Origin: Adenophora triphylla var. japonica
Lineage: Eukaryota > Streptophyta > Magnoliopsida > Asterales > Campanulaceae
Length of the DNA: 64,000 nt
NCBI GenBank assembly: GCA_022495995.1
Contig: JAFEMH010005408.1
Location: 62,001 to 126,000, forward strand
Reading direction: 5' to 3'
Below the pieces are notes generated by a model. It worked only from the letters and a program-made list of their open reading frames with translations, was not told the DNA's origin and did no database searches. Of the stretch, positions 57,013 to 64,000 are shown piece after piece. How positions within the stretch are numbered: position 1 is the first letter of the stretch; each line of letters starts with the position of its first letter. The position numbers and the translations under genes were made by a program.

Positions 57013-57387
57013 ATATTATTTTCATGGGATTCAATTTTCTATTTGGTTCGTAAAAAAATTATCACATTTCGATATAATGAAACAATCTTTTTGCAATTTT
57101 ATGGCATAAGAAATATATAAATAAATAACATACATTTTACGAAAAAATATTAATTAGTCAAATGCAACACTTTGAGATGAGTGAAATGAAATATAATTTC
57201 AATTAAAATAAATGAGTTCGAACAGATAATTAATGAATACGAATTATATTAGATTTATCAAAGAGTTGTCTAATGAAAAACTATTTTTTTTATAAGACAA
57301 TGAAAAAAGATACTCTTTTAGTCCATAATTAAGAATCCTACTTTTCTTTTTGATATGTTTCAAATTAAGAGTTGATGATGAAAAAAA
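57013..57387. other. Unassigned AT-rich DNA
   Basis: No gene, terminal repeat or simple repeat of note. Confidence 0.5.
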
Positions 57388-58122
57388 TGTCGTATCAGAC
57401 CAAATCCAGTGGTTCAGATATATCCTGGATGCTTGAATAGCCTGAAAATGATGAAAAAACACGTAAACTAAGTCGGGGCTTCATCGGCGAAGGTCCTCCG
57501 GCGTGAGTAATTATTTGTATTTTATGAGAATAAATCAATTGACAATAGTTCAGAGTCAAATAATGCGTTATCAGAAAATTGTGATTTATGGCTTGTATTT
57601 ATAGGTGTAGGAGATAGTATCCTGCCTTGTATAGGAAGTTAGGAGATATAAGGAGTTAAATTCTATTCAAATCCTAATTTCAAGATGTCCTTGTTGGACT
57701 AGGATTAGAAGTGTATTATATACGTATGTCAGGGAGGCGTGCTCCTCGTTATAGTCGTTCTTTGCTTGTTGGTCGGACACAGCTCATATGTCAGGCTAGG
57801 GAGATTGCCAAAGGTAGGGAGAAGCCCATTCTCTTTTGTCATCCTTAGTGCAGTTTGATTGTGGTAGACGTCGATGTGGTCATCATAGGTTTAGGCCCTG
57901 GTCGACCCATCATGGCTCCATGGTCGTCCTAGTATTAAGACTAGGACCTCATGTATTGGTCAACATTGAGTTATGTCGAGGAGAATATAACGAGCATGGT
58001 AGGGAAGCCCATTTTCAATATCGTATTTAGAACTTGTTCATATTTTCTATTGGGCTCAATTCATTGGGCATTGCCCGTTTTATAGCCTATGGTCGTACTC
58101 GATTTATACTGTTTAAGAGTCA
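57388..58122 (-). mobile_element. Solo or isolated LTR related to the Tat-like gypsy LTR
   Basis: On the minus strand it begins TGACTCTTAAACAGTATAAA at 58122 and ends CTGATACGACA at 57388. Shared blocks with 18014-18740 include 'atttatggcttgtatttata' and 'tcaattgacaa' words and the start around GTATAAA-C-GA-GTACGA. It is 735 bp and there is no internal region on either side. No matching target duplication was found. Confidence 0.72.
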
Positions 58123-58152
58123 TGCTTTACTTTATTTTCAAAATAACAAATA

Positions 58153-58491
58153 CTCCATCTGTCCAACGTGAGTGGATTACCAGTTTTGTGATAGGAATGA
58201 GAGATGTTGGCTAGAGCTTAAGGAAGCGAGTTAAGAAAGTATGTCTGTTCAATTGCTTCCAAGCCATCTTTGGACCAATCTCATCTACTTGAAAATTCGT
58301 GTATGTAACTTTAACCATTTATTTAAATAAAAAATAATGATCCTAATAAAAATCTAAAAATTGTTATTGAAAGTATTATTAATTGTAATACAATAACAAA
58401 TTAAATTTTTTTATAATAATTTTTTTTATTTAACCTGATCAAAGTTATATCAATTTGACCAAAATTATCCATTGACATGGGACAGAGGGAG
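58153..58491. mobile_element. Stowaway MITE (same family as 10500-10710)
   Basis: CTCCATCTGTCCAACG at left and CATGGGACAGAGGGAG at right, flanked by TA. It shares the 'ctaaaaattgttattgaaag' core with 10500-10710 but carries about 120 bp of extra sequence near the left end. Confidence 0.8.
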
Positions 58492-58805
58492 TATTGAATG
58501 TATTTTGGATATTTAGTAAGTGTAAGTGCACATGTTAAAGATCGTCGATGTTAATGTAAAAAGAGTGTCAGTGCTTATGTAAAAAGAGTATCAATAACTG
58601 TGTTAAAAGTGTTTGTAATAGTGTTGAAAATTTGTCAATTGTTGTGTTAAAGAGTGTTGTGTTAAAGAGTGTTAGTTGAGGTGTTATAGTATCACTGTTA
58701 GTGTTAAAGAGTGTCATGGTGTGTTAATAGGTTGCAGTTATTTATAAAAATAACATAATGCGTTTGAAAACATGTTCCGATTATTTATAGTAATGTTATC
58801 ACGTA

Positions 58806-59079
58806 CTCCCTCTGTCCCGGTAGAAATCACACGGTTACTGTTTATGCGTAAATTAAGAAAAAAAATAATGGAGAAAATGTTGCGAGTGTAAAATTAAAAT
58901 AGGAGAGAGAATGAGTGGAGGGAATAGTAAATTATAATGGTGTTGTGAGTATTAAAATAATGTAGGAGAGAGAATGAGTGGAGGGAATAGTAAAGATTTT
59001 TTGCCATTTTAGAAAGTGTGTGATTTGTAGCGGGACGTCCAATGAGGAAAATGTGTGATTTGTAGCGGGTCGGAGGGAG
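58806..59079. mobile_element. Stowaway MITE, forward copy
   Basis: CTCCCTCTGTCCCGG...GCGGGTCGGAGGGAG flanked by TA. The body holds the 'ggagagagaatgagtggagg' tract twice. Confidence 0.88.
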
Positions 59080-59227
59080 TATATTAAAACAAGTTTCGAT
59101 TATTTATAAAAAATGTCATCATGTGTTTTAAAGAAGTTATATTTACAAAAATGTCACAAGGCTTTTTGAAATCAATCATAATTACTTTTTAAAAAAAAAA
59201 AATCAGTCAAAGAATTAAAATTTATTA

Positions 59228-59486
59228 CTTTCTCCGTCCCAAATGAATGTACAAATTCAATTATTATTTTTCTCAAAATGAATTTAATTTTTTGTAAAAA
59301 AAACTGTTACTAAATGCTTTTATAAAAAAAAAATTGTTATTCATTTTATTACTATAAAGTTAAATGTTTAAAAAGTGGATAACAAGAGTATTTATATCTT
59401 TGATATTAAAATGTAAAAAAACACACATTTCCAAAGTGTTTTTTAAAAAAAATGAAATATAGACATTTATTTAGAAATAGAGGGAG
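59228..59486. mobile_element. Stowaway-like MITE, diverged
   Basis: CTTTCTCCGTCCCAAATGAATG at left and CATTTATTTAGAAATAGAGGGAG at right, flanked by TA. It is a different family from its neighbours. Confidence 0.75.
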
Positions 59487-59706
59487 TAAATACTAAAAGA
59501 TGTCATAATTTCAAAAGTATTCTTCCTTCTTTTTTTTTATCTTAGTCGTCCAATTTCAAAACAGTCACAAGTGCCGACTAATTCAATAATTGTTTTTTAG
59601 GATATTTCTAAATATCAGTATTTTGTTTCATATCAAAAACTAAATTATTAAAAATAGTTAAGAAAAAATCTTAATCACTATTAATCCAATAAACGTTATC
59701 TAAATA

Positions 59707-59980
59707 CTCCCTCTGTCCCGCTACAAACCGCACACTTTCTATTTTGGGCGTCTCATTACAAACTGCACACTTCCTAAAATGACAAAAAATCTTTACTATT
59801 CCCTCCACTCATTCTCTCTCCTACATTATTTTAATACTCACAACACCATTATAATTTACTATTCCCTCCACTCATTCTCTCTCCTATTTTACTTTTACAC
59901 TCACAACATTTATATTATTATTTTTTTCCTTAATTCCCGCGCAAACAGTAACAGTACGGTTACTAGCGGGACGGAGGGAG
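59707..59980. mobile_element. Stowaway MITE, inverted copy of the 58806 family
   Basis: CTCCCTCTGTCCCGC...GCGGGACGGAGGGAG flanked by TA. The body is the reverse complement of 58806-59079, so the two copies form an inverted pair about 630 bp apart. Confidence 0.88.
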
Positions 59981-60006
59981 TAGTTTGTAGTTTGTGTAGT
60001 ACACTT

Positions 60007-60553
60007 TGTTGGGTTAGAGGATCAATTGGGCTAGACATCAAGGCAAAGGGCAAGAATTTCGTAGCAGGTTTCTGGGGTCAAGAGCGGCCGCGCTCATGGC
60101 GTGAGCGACCGCGCTCTTGTACCGTGATTGATGCTCGGGGGGATTTTCTTGGTGCGCGACCGCGCTGGATGGGAGGGCGACCGCGCTTGAGGCGTCGTCA
60201 GAAGGCATTGATGTCTCGGCATGACTGCGCGACCGAGCTCGGAGTGAGGGCGGTCGCGCTCCGCCCGTTTTTCAGCAGTCTCAGTTTCCTTGTTTGTTTA
60301 GGATTTGGACTCTACCCTAGGTCATATATAAACAATGTTCCGCCCCCAACTCAGTTGTAACACAAATTCTAATTACATAGTGCAAGATCCTGGCTTGGTA
60401 GTGCCCCCAGACGTAGCCAAATCAAATTGGTGAACTGGGTTAACAATTTCTTGTGTTCTTTTCTGTTTTTTTTCATTGATTTCTTGTGCTTGGTTTGTGT
60501 GCGATTATTATTCTTGTAGGTTTGCTTGGGTGTGGAGGGCCATATTCACAACA
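60007..60553 (+). repeat. 5' LTR of Copia-4
   Basis: It opens TGTTGGGTTAGAGG and closes TTCACAACA, two bases before the primer-binding site. A TATA-like CATATATAAAC lies near 60325. The left boundary is inferred from TG alone, because the other LTR is outside the window. Confidence 0.75.
60080..60266. repeat. GC-rich near-palindrome cluster upstream of the TATA-like box
   Basis: Six versions of a GAGCGACCGCGCTC-like unit: 60081, 60103, 60153, 60175, 60226 and, in opposite orientation, 60248. Most are self-complementary apart from the centre. The cluster stands out from the AT-rich surroundings and lies 60-250 bp upstream of the TATA-like box. Confidence 0.85.
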
Positions 60554-60555
60554 AC

Positions 60556-60567
60556 TGGTATCAGAGC
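60556..60567 (+). other. Primer-binding site of Copia-4
   Basis: TGGTATCAGAGC, initiator-Met type, two bases after the LTR. Confidence 0.92.
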
Positions 60568-60611
60568 TTTTTGGTTTCAAGATCAAGGGAGTTGTTCCAA
60601 GCAATCAAGAA

Positions 60612-61437
60612 TGGGCAAAGACAAACAGGCGGTTGAGAAATTCGATGGGTCTGACTACGGGTATTGGAGGATGCAGATTGAGGATCTATTGTACAACAAG
60701 GATCTCTACAAGCCTCTGAAGGGTGTCAAACCGGAAGATGAAGATCAGGAAGAATGGGAACTCATGGATCGGAAGGCTTTAGGGGTGGTTAGATCTACTT
60801 TGTCAAAGTGGATCGCGAAGACTACCAGGAAGGCGACAACCACCAAGGAGCTATTGGATTATCTTACTGAGAGATTTGAAACTCCGTCTGCTGCAAATAA
60901 GGTTGATTTGATACGTAAGATGGGTAGTCTCAAGATGCAAGAGGGAGGATCCTTGGCTAAGCACATCGATGAATTTATGGATGTCATAGATTCATTGACG
61001 GTGGAGATCAAGTTCGATGATGAGGTTCATGCATGCTTGTTGCTAGCTTCTTTACCGGCAAGTTGGAGCGGAACGGTGATCGCAATCAACGCTTCAAAGC
61101 GAGTAAGAAAAATTGAAATATGATGATGTTAAAGACTTTCTTTTAGGTGAGGAAAATCGCATGAAGAAGTTGGGGACATCAAGTACTTCGGGAGCGGCTT
61201 TAGCTACTACTAGTAGGGAAGCCGGTACTAGCAAACAAGGGAGAACCGAATCTAGGGAGAACGGTGTGAGTGGTAAGGGCAAAGCTGATGAGACCAAGGA
61301 CAAACCGAAGGTTGCGAAGGGATCTGTTCAGTGCTACTATTGTAAGGAGTTGGGACACTTTAAGAGGGATTGTCCAAATCGTAAGGGCAATCGTGCGAAT
61401 GTGGCAGTTGAAGGTGATGATGTACTAGTTCGAGTGT
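60612..61437 (+). pseudogene. gag: Copia-4 gag remnant
   Basis: The ATG at 60612 opens a typical copia gag (KFDGSDYGYWRMQIEDLLY, then LLLASLPASW). A frameshift near 61105 moves it to the frame from 61113, which contains an intact zinc knuckle (CYYCKELGHFKRDC, about 61339-61380) preceded by a Lys/Glu-rich stretch. Confidence 0.88.
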
Positions 61438-64000
61438 CAGAGTGCACTAGAATCATGGGTGCTGGATTCGGGGGCATCATTACACTCTTGCGGGCATAAG
61501 GAAGAGATGGATAATTACACTTCCGGTGATTTCGGGAAGGTCTATCTAGCTGATGGCGAGCCTTTGGAAATCAAGGGGAAGGGGGATGTCAGATAGGAGC
61601 ATCGGACGGAAGGTTCTACATCCGAACGGGGTCGACACATTCCGGGTTTGAAAAAGAACCTACTTTCGGTTGGGCGGTTGGACGAAGAGGGTTACAAGGT
61701 GACTTTCGGCATAGAACCGGGTTATTACCAAGGAGGATTGTGAGATCGCTCGGGGTAATAAGGAGGGTACTTTGTATTTGGCAAACAACACCAAGGATAG
61801 TATTGCGGTGGCAGCAGCCAAGGGTGATACAGATTTGTGGCACTGTCGATTGGGTCACATGAGTGAAACAGGGATGAAGGTACTTTGTTCTAAGGGTCTA
61901 CTACCGGGTTTGAAGACAGTCAACGTGGGGATCTGCGAAGATTGTATGTTTGGCAAACAAGGGAGGAATAATTTCTCGAGGACAGGTAGGGGATTGAGGG
62001 AAGCAAAGTTGGAATTGGTTCACACGGACTTGTGGGGGCCATCTCCGGTTACATCTCTGGGTGGTGCGTCATATTACATGACTTTTATTGATGATTCTAC
62101 AAGGAAGGTCTGGGTCTATTTCTTGAAGGGGAAAGATGAAGCTTTCGAGGTGTTCAAGAAGTGGAAGGCTTTGGTGGAGAATCAAACGGGACTTAAGCTT
62201 AAGTGCTTGAGATCTGACAATGGTGGGGAGTATGAGCTCGGGGAGTTTAGGGAATATTGTGCTGCGAATGGTATTCGTATGGAGAAGACTCCAAAGAAGA
62301 CTCCACAACTCAACGGGGTAGCGTAAAGGATGAACAGAACATTGAACGAGCGGGCTAGAAGTATGAGATTGAAGTGTGGACTTCCGAAGACGTTCGGGCA
62401 TATGCAGCTGACACGGCAGCCTTTCTTGATCAATCTGGACCATCGGTTCCATCGGGGAACAGAATTCCAGAGGAACCTTGGAGTGGCAAGGTGTAAATCT
62501 GTCCTTTCTTCGCGTATTTGGCTGCGTTTCTTATGTTCATGTTGATTCTCCGAGAGAACTAAATTAGATGCTAAATCCGTTAAGCTGTACATTTATTGGG
62601 TATGGCGGGGATGACTTCGGGTATAAATTTTGGGATGATCAAAACCATAAGGTTATTCGTAGTCGAGATGTGGTATTCAATGAACAGGTTTTGTACAAGG
62701 ATAGAAAGGGGGCATCTGATGGTACTAGTTCGGAACCGGATGTTGTAGAGGTGGATATTCCGGACTCGGGTGGGAGCGGGAGCCGGTTCATGTTGACCAT
62801 GGTCGGGAGGTCACCGAAGATGAACCACGTACTCCGTAACCGGATATTCTCACGCGTAGATCCAGCAGATTGCGTGGATCACCCGACAGTATACTCCTTC
62901 GAATTATTATTTGTTGTTGACGAGATAATGGGGAACCGGAATGTTATGCGGAGGCAGTTCGTAGTGTGCTTTGTGATAAGTGGAAAGTCTGCGATGGATG
63001 ATGAGATGGTCTCATCAAGGCAAATAAAACTTGGGAGTTGACTAAACTACCTAAGGGGAAGAAGGCGCCGCATAACAAGTGGGTTTACGGGATCAAGGAG
63101 GAAGCAGACGGTAGCAAGCGTTACAAGGCAAGACCGGTTGTTAAAGGGTTTCAAAGCAGAAGTATGGTATTGACTACACCGAAGTATTCACTCCGGTTGT
63201 GAAGATGACCACTATCGAATGGTTCGGGGATAGTAGTGGCGGACAACTTGTCGCTTGAACAGATGGATGTGAAGACGGCCTTTCTTCATGGGGACTTGGA
63301 GGAAGAGATTTACATGGTACAAAGAGGGTTACTTGTCTAAGGGTGGCGAGGAGCTAGTTTGCAGATTGACTAAGAGCTTGTATGGCCTTAAACAAGCTCC
63401 TAGCAAGTGGTACAGAAGTTTGATGGATTCATGCACGACATTGATTTTATCAAATGTGAGGCGGATCATTGTTGCTACTTCAAGAACACGGACAATGGGT
63501 ATATTATCTTGTCTTGTTATATGTGGACGACATGTTGATAGCGGGCTCTAGCAAGAGAGAGGTAAACAAAGTTGAAGACTCGGTTGTCGAACGGTTCGAG
63601 ATGAAGGATTTGGGAGAGGCAAGGAAAATCTTGGGCATGCGGATTGATCGGGATAGTGAGTCGGGCAAGTTGGTTCTTTCACAAGCGTAATATGTTGAGA
63701 AGGTCTTAGCAAGGTTTTGTATGGAAGAGGCGAAGCCAACAGGATGCCATTGGGTTTGCATTTCAAGCTATCCGAGAGGGACTCGCCTAGGAACAAGGAA
63801 GAGCGTGACAAGATGGAGAGAACTCCATATGCTTCACCTCGTGGGGAGTCTCATGTATGCAATGGTGTGTACAAGGCCGGACATTGCACATGCGGTGGGA
63901 GTAGTCACCGGTTCATGGGCAATCCAGAAAGCAACATTGGGAAGCGGTTAAGTGGATCCTACGTTATTTCAAGCGGTACCGCTAGTAAGGCTCTATGTTT
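61438..64000 (+). pseudogene. pol: Copia-4 pol remnant (PR, INT, RT), incomplete at window end
   Basis: Protease WVLDSGAS at about 61456; LWHCRLGH at about 61834; integrase core with LVHTDLWGPS and LRSDNGGEY, but the catalytic Glu codon of NGVAER has become a TAA stop at 62324-62326; integrase C-terminal FIGYGGDDFGYKFWD at about 62590; RT with WVYGIKEEADGS, MDVKTAFLHGDLEEE, SLYGLKQAP, YVDDMLIAG and FEMKDLGEARKILGM. At least six frameshifts and a TAA at 63688 interrupt it. It is clearly dead. Confidence 0.88.

Larger units (their letters stand above)
60007..64000 (+). mobile_element. Copia-4: decayed copia element, cut by window end
   Basis: 5' LTR, primer-binding site, gag with intact CCHC knuckle, protease, integrase and RT run in copia order on the plus strand. 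Frameshifts are frequent from gag onward. The wording of the integrase (KWKALVENQTGLKLKCLRSDNGGEY) recalls Tork-like elements, but I do not assign a clade firmly. RNase H and the 3' LTR lie beyond the window. Confidence 0.88.

Noticed and set aside
46353..57017. Target-site duplication for the Sirevirus-like element
   Set aside because: GAAAT at the left and ATATT at the right do not match; I could not find a convincing duplication.
59779..60360. 193-codon ORF
   Set aside because: It runs through a MITE, the LTR start and the GC-rich palindromes; chance ORF.

Overview
This is a window of nuclear DNA from a flowering plant, probably a eudicot, made almost entirely of transposable elements. 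The evidence is Stowaway-type MITEs with CTCCCTCCGTCCC ends and TA duplications, Ty1/copia elements with TGGTATCAGAGC primer-binding sites, a Ty3/gypsy element with two RNase H domains and an antisense ORF (Tat-like), a CACTA element with PTTA/Transposase_24-like exons, and MULE transposase remnants with a SWIM motif. I see no intact host gene, no rRNA or tRNA gene and no intact autonomous transposon. The species cannot be fixed from the sequence.

Layout. 1-1620: tail and probable LTR of a copia element cut by the window start. 1645-1932: MITE. 2736-9605: complete but decayed copia element (Copia-1) with a perfect TTTAG target duplication; its 5' LTR is broken by a MITE remnant. 9800-12202: nested MITEs, a 3' fragment of a MULE gene on the minus strand, and a piece of a hAT-like element. 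12203-31038 (copy A) and 31039-49904 (copy B) are a direct tandem duplication of one block of nested elements. The block holds a minus-strand Tat-like gypsy element whose antisense ORF lies on the plus strand, a small MITE, a minus-strand copia LTR with a GAA expansion, a MULE fragment, and the 3' end of a Sirevirus-like copia element. Copy A also carries a 5.65-kb CACTA element (20363-26010) whose empty site is preserved in copy B. Copy B has an extra 3.58-kb internal tandem duplication (B1/B2) and runs into the full Sirevirus-like element (46358-57012). 57388-58122 is a lone LTR of the gypsy type. 58153-59980 holds four Stowaway MITEs. 60007-64000 is the 5' part of another decayed copia element (Copia-4).

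The most interesting signals are nucleotide-level structures in the retrotransposons that protein annotation does not explain. (1) Copia-1 has no usable gag ATG after its primer-binding site. An ATG followed by three codons and a splice donor lies in the LTR, and a strong acceptor sits exactly at the gag start. Splicing would remove the primer-binding site and an array of GGGACGAGTCGTCCC-like near-palindromes. The same ATG-plus-donor layout is kept in a related but diverged LTR. (2) The Sirevirus-like element carries 13 exact copies of the 8-mer GGTAACAC/GTGTTACC across its LTRs, gag, pol linker, env-like ORF and spacer, three times as inverted pairs. (3) Copia-4 has its own set of GC-rich near-palindromes upstream of a TATA-like box in its LTR. 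Three unrelated copia lineages thus each carry a private, repeated, self-complementary word.

Every coding region shows stops, frameshifts or lost catalytic residues. The window records past transposition, duplication and decay and does not show a working gene system. All calls come from reading the sequence without database searches.
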